Positions 56,879-64,000 of a DNA stretch of 64,000 bases are shown piece after piece. Positions within the stretch are counted from its first letter, which is position 1. Every line of letters begins with the position of its first letter. The notes below the pieces were generated by a model, which searched no databases, was not told the DNA's origin, and was given only the letters and a program-made list of their open reading frames with translations. The position numbers and the translations under genes were made by a program. Origin of the DNA: Thaumasiovibrio subtropicus (lineage in GTDB: Bacteria > Pseudomonadota > Gammaproteobacteria > Enterobacterales > Vibrionaceae); contig NZ_AP023054.1 of assembly GCF_019703835.1 (NCBI RefSeq), positions 496,001 through 560,000 of the forward strand, in the 5' to 3' direction.

Positions 56879-57352
56879 ATGGAAAAAGTACCAATGACCG
56901 TGCAGGGTGAGCAAGCGCTGCGCGATGAACTAGATAAATTGATGAAACGTCGTCCTTTAATCAGTGAAGCGATCGCTGAGGCGCGAGAGCTGGGTGACCT
57001 GAAAGAGAATGCGGAGTATCACGCTGCTCGCGAGGAGCAGGGCATTTGTGAAGCGCAAATCCGCGATATCGAGTATAAGCTTTCTGTGGCTCAGGTGATT
57101 GATGTCACAAAAATACCAAATAATGGCAAAGTGATTTTTGGCACCACAGTGACAGTGATCGATGTCAATACGGATGACGAATTAACCTACCGTATTGTCG
57201 GTGATGATGAAGCTGACATTAAGCAAAACCTTATTTCGGTTAACTCGCCGATTGCGCGCGGCTTGATTGGTAAAATGGAAGGCGATGAAGTGCAGATTCA
57301 AACACCTGGTGGTTTGAAAGAGTTAGAAATCGACCAAGTCCAGTACATCTAA
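56879..57352 (+). CDS. greA: Transcription elongation factor GreA
   Basis: A 157-residue factor with the N-terminal coiled coil (residues 1-75; tip acidic residues in [13 protein letters not shown]) and C-terminal FKBP-like domain. It stimulates RNA polymerase transcript cleavage to rescue backtracked complexes. The ATG at 56879 ([11 protein letters not shown]) has GAGG 10 nt upstream; a TTG at 56870 has no usable site. It is next to ompU, as in V. cholerae. Confidence 0.95.
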   Translation: MEKVPMTVQGEQALRDELDKLMKRRPLISEAIAEARELGDLKENAEYHAAREEQGICEAQIRDIEYKLSVAQVIDVTKIPNNGKVIFGTTVTVIDVNTDDELTYRIVGDDEADIKQNLISVNSPIARGLIGKMEGDEVQIQTPGGLKELEIDQVQYI

Positions 57353-57377
57353 GTGAACTGAGGCTGTATGTAAGAAA

Positions 57378-57406
57378 AAGGCTACCGGATGGGTAGCCTT
57401 CTTTTT
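57378..57406. terminator. Terminator between greA and yhbY
   Basis: 9-bp stem AAGGCTACC / GGTAGCCTT, 5-base loop, followed by CTTTTT; the A-run on the left lets it serve yhbY as well. Confidence 0.8.
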
Positions 57407-57434
57407 CTCTGCCTTTAGAGGGTAACTGCTTGTT

Positions 57435-57731
57435 TTACTTGCGAGGAATTTCGACTTTTCGTTCTTCGCTTTGACGGTACAACACTAAGGTTTTACCAAT
57501 CGTCTGTACTTTTTCAGCACCCGTTTCGCGCACAATGGCATCGATGATCAGTACTTTCGTTTCGCGATCTTCTGATGCAACTTTAACCTTGATCAATTCA
57601 TGGTGGTCGAGCGCAATTTCGATTTCGGCCAGTACGGCTTCGGTTAAACCATTAGCGCCCATTAACACGACGGGTTTAAGGTTGTGTGCAAGCCCTTTCA
57701 GGTATTGTTTCTGTTTCGTGCTTAGGTTCAT
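57435..57731 (-). CDS. yhbY: Ribosome assembly RNA-binding protein YhbY
   Basis: A 98-residue CRM-domain protein starting MNLSTKQKQYLKGLAHNLKP, with the GANGLTE loop of the RNA-binding fold. It associates with the pre-50S ribosome. The ATG at 57731 matches the usual length of 97; an ATG at 57758 adds nine unconserved residues. It is divergent from rlmE, the standard arrangement. Confidence 0.93.
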   Translation of the reverse strand: MNLSTKQKQYLKGLAHNLKPVVLMGANGLTEAVLAEIEIALDHHELIKVKVASEDRETKVLIIDAIVRETGAEKVQTIGKTLVLYRQSEERKVEIPRK

Positions 57732-57844
57732 ACGTTCTGCTCGATCTTTTATAGTCACAAGGGTTGAAAACGCGATATTCTAACGCCATCTAGTCTAGAT
57801 GACTATGAGCATTATTCGCGAATATTACCGAATTCAGGTCAATT

Positions 57845-58474
57845 ATGAGTAAAAATAAACACTCAGCTAGTTCAGGTCGCTGGTTGAAAGAGCATTTTGA
57901 CGATAAATACGTTCAAGAAGCTCAGAAAAAAGGTTATCGCTCTCGAGCCATTTTTAAGATTGAAGAGATTCAAAACAAAGATAAGTTGCTAAAAGAGGGG
58001 ATGACAGTTGTTGACCTTGGTGCTGCACCGGGCGGTTGGTCGCAATATGCGGCTGAAATCGTCGGTATGGATGGTCAAGTCATCGCTTGTGACATCTTAC
58101 CGATGGATTCGTTGCCGGGTGTGAGTTTCTTGCAGGGTGACTTCCGTGAAGAAGCCGTGTTGGATGCACTGTTAGATCGTATTCAACCTGATATGGTTGA
58201 TGTAGTGATGTCAGATATGGCGCCTAACATGAGCGGAAATTTAGCAGCCGATCAACCTAGAGCAATGTATCTTGTTGAACTAGCATTAGATATGTGCCGT
58301 CAGGTTCTTGCACCAAACGGAAGTTTTATTGTTAAAGTGTTCCAAGGGGAAGGCTTTGATCAATACTTAAGTGAAGTGCGTAGCATGTTTAAAGCCGTCA
58401 AGATTCGCAAACCAGATTCTTCTCGAGCTCGATCTCGAGAAGTTTACATCGTAGCTACAGGTTATAAACTGTAG
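57845..58474 (+). CDS. rlmE: 23S rRNA (uridine(2552)-2'-O)-methyltransferase RlmE
   Basis: A 209-residue SAM-dependent methyltransferase (FtsJ/RrmJ). The SAM motif [12 protein letters not shown] and the catalytic K-D-K-E residues (Lys in [11 protein letters not shown], Asp in SDMAPNMSG, Lys in IVKVFQGEG) are visible. It modifies U2552 in the A-loop, needed for late 50S assembly, and is heat-inducible in E. coli. ftsH follows after 41 bp. Confidence 0.95.
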   Translation: MSKNKHSASSGRWLKEHFDDKYVQEAQKKGYRSRAIFKIEEIQNKDKLLKEGMTVVDLGAAPGGWSQYAAEIVGMDGQVIACDILPMDSLPGVSFLQGDFREEAVLDALLDRIQPDMVDVVMSDMAPNMSGNLAADQPRAMYLVELALDMCRQVLAPNGSFIVKVFQGEGFDQYLSEVRSMFKAVKIRKPDSSRARSREVYIVATGYKL

Positions 58475-58515
58475 TACTCTACTATCATCTATTCGAACAA
58501 TGCGAGGTTAACACC

Positions 58516-60477
58516 TTGAGTGACATGGCAAAAAACTTGATTTTGTGGCTGGTCATTGCCGTCGTTCTGATGTCTGTATTTAACAGCTTCGGTCCAGGCG
58601 ATAATGCGGGTCGTCAAGTCGACTATACAACATTCGTTAACGAGATCGGTCAGGGTCAGATAAGGGAAGCACGATTCAATGATCGCGAGATCACGGTATA
58701 CAAACGTGACAGTACGCGCTATGTGACTTACTTGCCTGTCCTCAATGACCAAAAGTTAATCGATGATTTGTTGGTGAACGACGTTAAAGTCGTTGGTACG
58801 CCACCAGAGCAGCAAAGCATGCTGGCTAACATCTTCATCTCATGGTTCCCAATGCTGTTACTTATCGGTGTTTGGGTTTTCTTTATGCGCCAAATGCAAG
58901 GCGGTGGCGGTAAAGGTGCGATGTCTTTCGGTAAGTCGAAAGCGCGCATGATGAGTGAAGAACAAATCAAAACAACGTTTGCTGACGTCGCAGGTTGTGA
59001 TGAAGCAAAAGAGGATGTGAAAGAGTTAGTTGACTTCCTTCGTGACCCAAGTCGTTTCCAGAAGTTGGGCGGTAAAATCCCAACGGGTGTTCTGATGGTT
59101 GGTCCTCCTGGTACAGGTAAGACGCTACTCGCAAAAGCCATTGCCGGTGAAGCGAAAGTGCCTTTCTTTACTATTTCAGGTTCAGATTTTGTTGAAATGT
59201 TCGTTGGTGTTGGTGCATCACGCGTACGTGACATGTTTGACCAAGCGAAGAAGGCGTCGCCTTGTATCATCTTTATCGATGAAATCGATGCGGTAGGTCG
59301 TCAGCGTGGTGCTGGTGTCGGTGGCGGTCATGATGAACGTGAACAGACACTCAACCAAATGCTGGTAGAGATGGATGGTTTTGAAGGTAATGAAGGCATT
59401 ATTGTTATTGCCGCGACTAACCGTCCAGATGTACTTGACCCTGCGCTGTTGCGACCTGGCCGTTTTGACCGTCAAGTTGTTGTAGGCTTACCTGATGTAC
59501 GTGGCCGAGAGCAAATTCTAAAGGTTCACATGCGTAAGGTGCCGCTTGATAATGATGTCGAAGCATCAGTATTGGCACGTGGTACCCCTGGTTACTCTGG
59601 TGCCGATCTTGCCAACCTTGTTAACGAAGCGGCACTGTTTGCTGCACGTGGTAACAAGCGTGTTGTCTCTATGGTTGAGTTTGAAAAAGCCAAAGATAAG
59701 ATCAACATGGGTGCTGAACGCAAGTCGATGGTGATGTCGGAAGAGATCAAAGAGTCGACAGCGTATCACGAAGCTGGACATGCTATTGTCGGTTACCTCA
59801 TGCCTGACTATGATCCTGTCCACAAAGTCACCATCATTCCGCGTGGCCGTGCACTGGGTGTGACTTTCTTCTTACCTGAAGGTGATGCGATTAGCCAGAG
59901 CCGCCAGTACTTAGAAGGTGCGATTTCGACAGCTTATGGCGGTCGTATCGCCGAAGAGTTGATTTATGGTCACGACAAAGTTTCAACAGGTGCCTCTTCA
60001 GATATTCAGATGGCGACCAATATTGCTCGCAAGATGGTTACTCAGTGGGGCTTCTCTGAGAAACTAGGGCCTCTTCTCTATTCTGAGGATGAAGGTGAAG
60101 TGTTCTTGGGACGCAGCGTGACGCAGTCGAAGCATATGTCTGATGACACTGCTAACCTGATCGATACCGAAGTGCGTGGTTTAATTGATCGCAATTATGC
60201 GCGTGCTCGTCAGCTTCTTGAAGAGAACATGGACATCATGCATGCAATGAAAGATGCATTGATGAAATATGAGACGATCGATGCTGATCAAGTCCACGAC
60301 TTAATGGCCCGTAAAGAAGAGATTCGCCCGCCGAAAGGTTGGGGTGACAGTGGTTCAACGCCGTCTTCTAAGCCTGAGTCAAAACCTGACAATAACGATA
60401 CGCCATCTGTCTCAGAGAACGATGAGCAAGCATCAGCACAGTCGCAATCCGCAGATAATGACAAGCCAAGTGCTTAA
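58516..60477 (+). CDS. ftsH: ATP-dependent zinc metalloprotease FtsH (TTG start)
   Basis: A 653-residue membrane-anchored AAA+ protease. Two membrane helices flank a periplasmic domain (about residues 5-120), then the AAA+ module with Walker A GPPGTGKT, Walker [10 protein letters not shown] and SRH, and the zinc site HEAGH. The C-terminal tail is Ser/Pro/Asp/Asn-rich. The TTG at 58516 has GAGG 8 nt upstream and gives [11 protein letters not shown], as in E. coli; an ATG at 58525 is too far from that site. It degrades sigma-32, LpxC and SecY. Confidence 0.95.
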   Translation: MSDMAKNLILWLVIAVVLMSVFNSFGPGDNAGRQVDYTTFVNEIGQGQIREARFNDREITVYKRDSTRYVTYLPVLNDQKLIDDLLVNDVKVVGTPPEQQSMLANIFISWFPMLLLIGVWVFFMRQMQGGGGKGAMSFGKSKARMMSEEQIKTTFADVAGCDEAKEDVKELVDFLRDPSRFQKLGGKIPTGVLMVGPPGTGKTLLAKAIAGEAKVPFFTISGSDFVEMFVGVGASRVRDMFDQAKKASPCIIFIDEIDAVGRQRGAGVGGGHDEREQTLNQMLVEMDGFEGNEGIIVIAATNRPDVLDPALLRPGRFDRQVVVGLPDVRGREQILKVHMRKVPLDNDVEASVLARGTPGYSGADLANLVNEAALFAARGNKRVVSMVEFEKAKDKINMGAERKSMVMSEEIKESTAYHEAGHAIVGYLMPDYDPVHKVTIIPRGRALGVTFFLPEGDAISQSRQYLEGAISTAYGGRIAEELIYGHDKVSTGASSDIQMATNIARKMVTQWGFSEKLGPLLYSEDEGEVFLGRSVTQSKHMSDDTANLIDTEVRGLIDRNYARARQLLEENMDIMHAMKDALMKYETIDADQVHDLMARKEEIRPPKGWGDSGSTPSSKPESKPDNNDTPSVSENDEQASAQSQSADNDKPSA

Positions 60478-60496
60478 ACGTACTTGAAGTAAACAA

Positions 60497-60522
60497 AAGC
60501 CCCGTATTTTGCGGGGTTTTTT
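60497..60522 (+). terminator. Terminator of rlmE-ftsH
   Basis: CCCCG / CGGGG core stem extended by A-T/G-U pairs, 7-base loop, six T. Confidence 0.8.
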
Positions 60523-60566
60523 ATTTTCTCAAATTAACCGCTTTATCTAGATAAGCTAATACCGTT

Positions 60567-61400
60567 ATGCAGCTACGTTCTCGACATAAAACCCTTGATT
60601 TAAACCGTATTCATACCATGGGTATCGTAAATGTGACACCAGACTCATTCTCAGATGGTGGACAATTCAATCACTTGGATACCGCACTTCGTCATGTGGA
60701 ACACATGGTTGAAGCGGGCGTGAGTCTGGTTGATATCGGAGGCGAGTCAACGCGCCCCGGTGCACCCGATGTTCAACTTGAAGAAGAGTTATCGCGTGTA
60801 ATCCCCATTATTGAGGCTATCCGAAGTCGGTTTGATTGCTGGATTTCGCTTGATACCAGCAAGGCGAAGGTGATGGAAGAGGGCATTCTCGCTGGCGCTG
60901 ATCTGATCAATGATGTGAGAGCGTTGCGCGAACCGGGAGCGCTTGAAGTCGTTGCTAAGGCGCAAGTACCTGCTTGTTTAATGCATATGCAAGGTCAGCC
61001 TCGAGACATGCAGCATTCGCCTAGCTATGACGATTTGATGTTAGACGTTGAACATTTTTTACAAGAGCGTGTCGACGCTTGCGCTCATGTCGGCATTGAT
61101 AAGTCAAAACTGCTCCTCGACCCGGGTTTTGGTTTTGGTAAGACCTTGGAGCACAACTATCAAATGTTGGCGCAACTAGACCGATTTCACCAACTCGGTC
61201 TACCTTTACTTGTAGGCATGTCCCGCAAGTCGATGATATTTAAATTATTAGATAAGAAACCAGCCGACACACTCGCGGGGAGTTTGGCATGTGCAGCGAT
61301 TGCTGCAATGAAGGGTGCACAAATTATCCGTGTTCATGATGTTCAAGAGACCCTAGATGTCATGAAGGTGTGTCAAATGACCTTGGATCAGGTTGGCTGA
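60567..61400 (+). CDS. folP: Dihydropteroate synthase
   Basis: A 277-residue TIM-barrel enzyme joining para-aminobenzoate to dihydropterin diphosphate in folate synthesis; it is the target of sulfonamides. Motifs MGIVNVTPDSFSDGG, DIGGESTRPGA and LLDPGFGFGKT are intact. No insertion typical of sul-type resistance is seen. It is 23 bp before glmM in the usual ftsH-folP-glmM order. Confidence 0.95.
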   Translation: MQLRSRHKTLDLNRIHTMGIVNVTPDSFSDGGQFNHLDTALRHVEHMVEAGVSLVDIGGESTRPGAPDVQLEEELSRVIPIIEAIRSRFDCWISLDTSKAKVMEEGILAGADLINDVRALREPGALEVVAKAQVPACLMHMQGQPRDMQHSPSYDDLMLDVEHFLQERVDACAHVGIDKSKLLLDPGFGFGKTLEHNYQMLAQLDRFHQLGLPLLVGMSRKSMIFKLLDKKPADTLAGSLACAAIAAMKGAQIIRVHDVQETLDVMKVCQMTLDQVG

Positions 61401-61423
61401 ATACAACAGCTAGGAGCTAACAA

Positions 61424-62761
61424 ATGGTACAACGAAAATACTTTGGTACAGATGGCATTCGCGGCAAAGTAGGGGAATATCCGGTTACCCCTGATTTTGC
61501 CTTAAAGTTAGGGTGGGCTGCTGGCCGAGTATTAGCAAAGCAAGGCACCAAAAAGGTACTAATTGGAAAGGATACGCGTATTTCCGGCTATATGCTGGAG
61601 TCTGCCTTAGAAGCGGGTCTCGCAGCGGCAGGATTGCAAGCGGCATTTACTGGACCCATGCCGACGCCTGCGATTGCGTACTTAACCCAAACCTTCCGTG
61701 CGGAAGCGGGGATCGTGATTTCTGCTTCACATAACCCCTACTATGACAACGGTATCAAATTCTTTTCCTCAGAAGGGACTAAGTTGCCTGACGCCGTAGA
61801 GCTAGAAATCGAAGCAGAGCTCGAAAAAGCAATCACCTGTGTGGATTCAGCGGAATTGGGTAAAGCGACACGTATCGCTGATGCCGCTGGTCGCTATATT
61901 GAGTTTTGTAAAAGTACCTTTCCGAGTGAACTTTCACTTTCTGGCTACAAGGTCGTGGTCGATTGTGCGCATGGTGCGACATACCATATCGCGCCAAATG
62001 TATTTAAAGAGTTAGGTGCAGAGGTTGTCGCCATCGGTTGCCAACCTAATGGTACTAACATCAACGACGAAGTCGGGGCGACGGATGTCCGTGCACTACA
62101 AGCAAAAGTGGTCGAGGAGAAAGCTGACTTTGGTATCGCCTTTGATGGCGATGGCGATCGTGTCATCATGGTTGATGAAGAAGGCAATAAGGTTGATGGT
62201 GACCAAATTGCCTTCATTATTGCTCGTGATGCTTTGCGACGTGGTGAGCTCAAAGGCGGCGTGGTGGGTACCTTGATGACTAACTTGGGCATGGAAGTAG
62301 CACTAAAGAATCTCGGTATTCCTTTTGTTCGCGCGGCAGTAGGTGATCGCTACGTCATGGAAAAACTGAAAGAGCATGGCTGGAATATCGGTGCTGAGAA
62401 CTCAGGGCATGTTATTTTGTTGAATAAGATCCCAACGGGCGATGGCATTGTGGCTGGCTTACAAGTGATAGCGTCCATCGTGGGGAGCAAGCAAAGTCTG
62501 AAGTCATTGTGTGACGGCATGAGCCTTTTCCCTCAGGTACTCGAAAACGTTCGTTTTAAAGGTGATGCTAATCCGTTAGAGTCTGAAGCGGTACTGCACG
62601 CCAAAGCGGTGGTTGAAGAGAAGTTGGGCGATGCTGGTCGCGTGTTATTGCGAAAGTCGGGGACTGAACCATTGATTCGTGTCATGGTGGAAGGCGAAGA
62701 TGCCGAATTAGTCCAGCAGTCTGCGCTTGATATCGCCGAAGCCGTGAAAGCTAACTGTTAA
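61424..62761 (+). CDS. glmM: Phosphoglucosamine mutase
   Basis: A 445-residue alpha-D-phosphohexomutase making glucosamine-1-phosphate for UDP-GlcNAc. The phosphorylated Ser102 is in [12 protein letters not shown], the metal loop is DGDGDRV, and the C-terminal phosphate loop is [12 protein letters not shown]. It supplies both peptidoglycan and LPS. It is followed by a stem-loop and secG. Confidence 0.96.
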   Translation: MVQRKYFGTDGIRGKVGEYPVTPDFALKLGWAAGRVLAKQGTKKVLIGKDTRISGYMLESALEAGLAAAGLQAAFTGPMPTPAIAYLTQTFRAEAGIVISASHNPYYDNGIKFFSSEGTKLPDAVELEIEAELEKAITCVDSAELGKATRIADAAGRYIEFCKSTFPSELSLSGYKVVVDCAHGATYHIAPNVFKELGAEVVAIGCQPNGTNINDEVGATDVRALQAKVVEEKADFGIAFDGDGDRVIMVDEEGNKVDGDQIAFIIARDALRRGELKGGVVGTLMTNLGMEVALKNLGIPFVRAAVGDRYVMEKLKEHGWNIGAENSGHVILLNKIPTGDGIVAGLQVIASIVGSKQSLKSLCDGMSLFPQVLENVRFKGDANPLESEAVLHAKAVVEEKLGDAGRVLLRKSGTEPLIRVMVEGEDAELVQQSALDIAEAVKANC

Positions 62762-62765
62762 TGAA

Positions 62766-62792
62766 GGAGTAGCCCGTTTCAAGGGCTACTCC
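62766..62792 (+). terminator. Stem-loop after glmM
   Basis: 10-bp perfect stem GGAGTAGCCC / GGGCTACTCC with a 7-base loop; the tail is CCTTTC, so it is a weak intrinsic terminator. Confidence 0.55.
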
Positions 62793-62915
62793 CCTTTCAG
62801 CGGTGAGTGCTATCTAAAATCGCTTTAAATGCAGGCAAAGTGCCCTTAATGATGTGAAAGTTGTTCACAATTCCTGCAACTGATTCAGAAGTCGCGAATA
62901 ATTTAAAAAAACCGC

Positions 62916-62944
62916 TTGTCAGCCAGTAATGGTTTCGTTAGTAT
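62916..62944 (+). promoter_or_regulatory. Promoter of secG
   Basis: TTGTCA and TAGTAT spaced 17 bp, about 80 bp before the secG start. Confidence 0.5.
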
Positions 62945-63024
62945 TCAACCCGCTCCTCAGAGAGCGAGCGCTAGCTGTGAATCGTTACTGCTGGCTCAAC
63001 AATTTGGAACATAGGTGGAACGAA

Positions 63025-63348
63025 ATGTATGAAATTCTACTTGTGATTTACCTGTTGGCCGCATTGGGTGTAATTGGCCTAGTGATGATTCAACAAGGTA
63101 AAGGCGCAGATATGGGAGCTTCATTCGGGGCTGGTGCATCAAATACAGTATTTGGCGCTAGTGGCTCTGGAAACTTTTTAACCCGGATGACTGCAATCTT
63201 TGCCACCATCTTCTTTGTACTTAGTCTTGTACTAGGTAACATGACAGCGAAAAGCACAGGTCAAGGAAGTGGATGGGAGAATCTAGAGCAAGCCGAACAG
63301 GTGGTTGCTCCTGTGGAAACGACTGAAAACAGCGATATTCCACAATAA
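63025..63348 (+). CDS. secG: Preprotein translocase subunit SecG
   Basis: A 107-residue protein with two membrane helices (about residues 3-22 and 50-72) around the conserved QQGKGADMGASFGAGASNTVFGASGSGNFLTR loop. It binds SecYE and aids SecA-driven export. The ATG at 63025 follows GGTGGA; an in-frame ATG-like start at 62929 overlaps the promoter and adds 32 unconserved residues. tRNA-Leu follows within 10 bp, the normal secG-leuU order. Confidence 0.93.
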   Translation: MYEILLVIYLLAALGVIGLVMIQQGKGADMGASFGAGASNTVFGASGSGNFLTRMTAIFATIFFVLSLVLGNMTAKSTGQGSGWENLEQAEQVVAPVETTENSDIPQ

Positions 63349-63356
63349 ATAGCTTT

Positions 63357-63441
63357 GCCGAGATGGTGAAATTGGTAGACACGCTAGCATGAGGTGCTAG
63401 TGCCGCAAGGTGTGTGGGTTCAAGTCCCACTCTCGGCACCA
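63357..63441 (+). tRNA. leuU: tRNA-Leu (GAG anticodon)
   Basis: 85 nt with acceptor GCCGAGA / TCTCGGC, a long class II variable arm, anticodon GAG in the stem GCTAG / CTAGT region, TTCAAGT T-loop and encoded CCA. It decodes CUC and CUU. Confidence 0.95.
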
Positions 63442-63488
63442 TTATTACTGCATAAGCAGTTGGTAGGATAAAACCTACATATATCGGA

Positions 63489-63565
<77 letters not shown>

Positions 63566-63771
63566 ATCCGATTTCCTGATTGTGTGATTTTACTAGTCGA
63601 TTTTATCTATCACTGTAAAAATCATATATACTCAATCAGAAGTATTGTTCGAATCGAGTTATTCAAACAATATCGCGGCAATAACCGCAACCTTTCGCAC
63701 AAGATAGCCGTTTCATAGAAACCAACTCTCTTGTGTGGTGTCGCTAAGCGACATCAGGGTCCAGTAACATT

Positions 63772-63794
63772 AACCCCGATTATCGGGGTTTTTT
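63772..63794 (+). terminator. Terminator t1 upstream of rimP
   Basis: 8-bp stem AACCCCGA / TCGGGGTT with a TTA loop and T-run. Confidence 0.85.
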
Positions 63795-63827
63795 GTTATC
63801 TGAAGCAGACCATTCAGGTATTTTACT

Positions 63828-63848
63828 GGGCTTTTAAGCCCTTTTTTT
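63828..63848 (+). terminator. Terminator t2 immediately upstream of rimP
   Basis: GGGCTT / AAGCCC with a TT loop and seven T, ending 17 bp before the rimP start. In E. coli the metY-rimP leader also has internal terminators that read-through must pass. Confidence 0.8.
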
Positions 63849-63865
63849 GTTTCTGGAGGGTAGCC

Positions 63866-64000
63866 ATGACAGGCTTAGAAAAGCAATTAACCGAGCTGTT
63901 GGAAGCGCCTGTTGAAGCGCTAGGTTACGAGTTAGTTGGACTCGAATTTGTACGTGCGGGAGAGTTCTCTACGTTGCGTCTGTTCATTGATCAAGAGAAC
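63866..64000 (+). CDS. rimP: Ribosome maturation factor RimP, N-terminal part (cut by window edge)
   Basis: An ATG after TGGAGGG opens 45 codons to the window edge: [20 protein letters not shown] and then [20 protein letters not shown]. This is the RimP N-terminal domain, a 30S assembly factor. The rest of the gene, and presumably nusA and infB, lie beyond the window. Confidence 0.93.
   Translation, partial: MTGLEKQLTELLEAPVEALGYELVGLEFVRAGEFSTLRLFIDQEN

Larger units (their letters stand above)
63566..63865 (+). other. Leader between tRNA-fMet and rimP
   Basis: 300 bp with no gene. It holds a weak promoter candidate with TATACT (63627-63632), a stem-loop TGTCGCT / AGCGACA around 63738-63752, and two intrinsic terminators before rimP. 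Confidence 0.6.

Overview
The window is a gene-dense piece of a gammaproteobacterial chromosome, almost certainly from the Vibrionaceae. The evidence is a HapR/LuxR-type quorum-sensing regulator beside hpt, an HlyU-type ArsR protein between nhaR and rpsT, an OmpU-type porin beside greA, and an NptA phosphate transporter. Gene neighbourhoods match Vibrio cholerae but are shuffled, so a more distant genus such as Salinivibrio, Grimontia or Enterovibrio is plausible. Genus is inferred from remembered protein similarity and gene order, not from a search.

Layout. 1-6.5 kb: partial cdaR, yacL, a sigma-54/NtrC-controlled glnK-amtB operon and a Fur-box-headed fbpABC iron importer. 6.6-14.9 kb: hapR, hpt, can, yadGH, srmB, trmN6, brnQ, fldB. 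15-21.5 kb: xerD-dsbC, recJ, prfB (with its programmed frameshift) and lysS. 22-27.6 kb: a cation/dicarboxylate symporter, a DUF1127 gene with an unusual leader, a serine hydrolase, an aldo/keto reductase and mutH. 27.6-28.25 kb: a gene-free segment with DnaA boxes, GATC sites and an IHF site, at the position of E. coli DARS2. 28.25-38.4 kb: rppH-ptsP-tauE-lgt, thyA, nptA, nhaA-nhaR, hlyU, rpsT. 38.5-46 kb: murJ, then ribF-ileS-lspA and fkpB-ispH. 46.1-51.9 kb: dapB and carAB. 51.9-53.5 kb: a decayed IS1182-family element lying exactly in the carB terminator. 53.6-64 kb: dacB, ompU, greA, yhbY, rlmE-ftsH, folP-glmM, secG, tRNA-Leu, initiator tRNA-Met and the start of rimP.

How the genes fit together. 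Most of the window is core metabolism and information processing: nitrogen sensing, iron uptake, arginine/pyrimidine entry (carAB), lysine/peptidoglycan (dapB, murJ, glmM, dacB), folate/thymidylate (folP, thyA), lipoprotein processing (lgt, lspA), and replication or repair (mutH, recJ, xerD, the DARS2-like locus). The only clear mobile DNA is the IS1182 element, which lies where carAB abuts the dacB-ompU-greA block, a junction that differs from V. cholerae as I recall it.

The points most worth a second look are: the oriC-like DnaA-box/GATC cluster between mutH and rppH; the IS1182 insertion that leaves a full copy of the target terminator hairpin on each side; a near-consensus LexA box in front of xerD; a predicted Qrr pairing site over the hapR ribosome-binding site; and the short leader ORF plus stem-loop in front of the DUF1127 gene. 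I found no CRISPR array, prophage, toxin-antitoxin pair or defence island.
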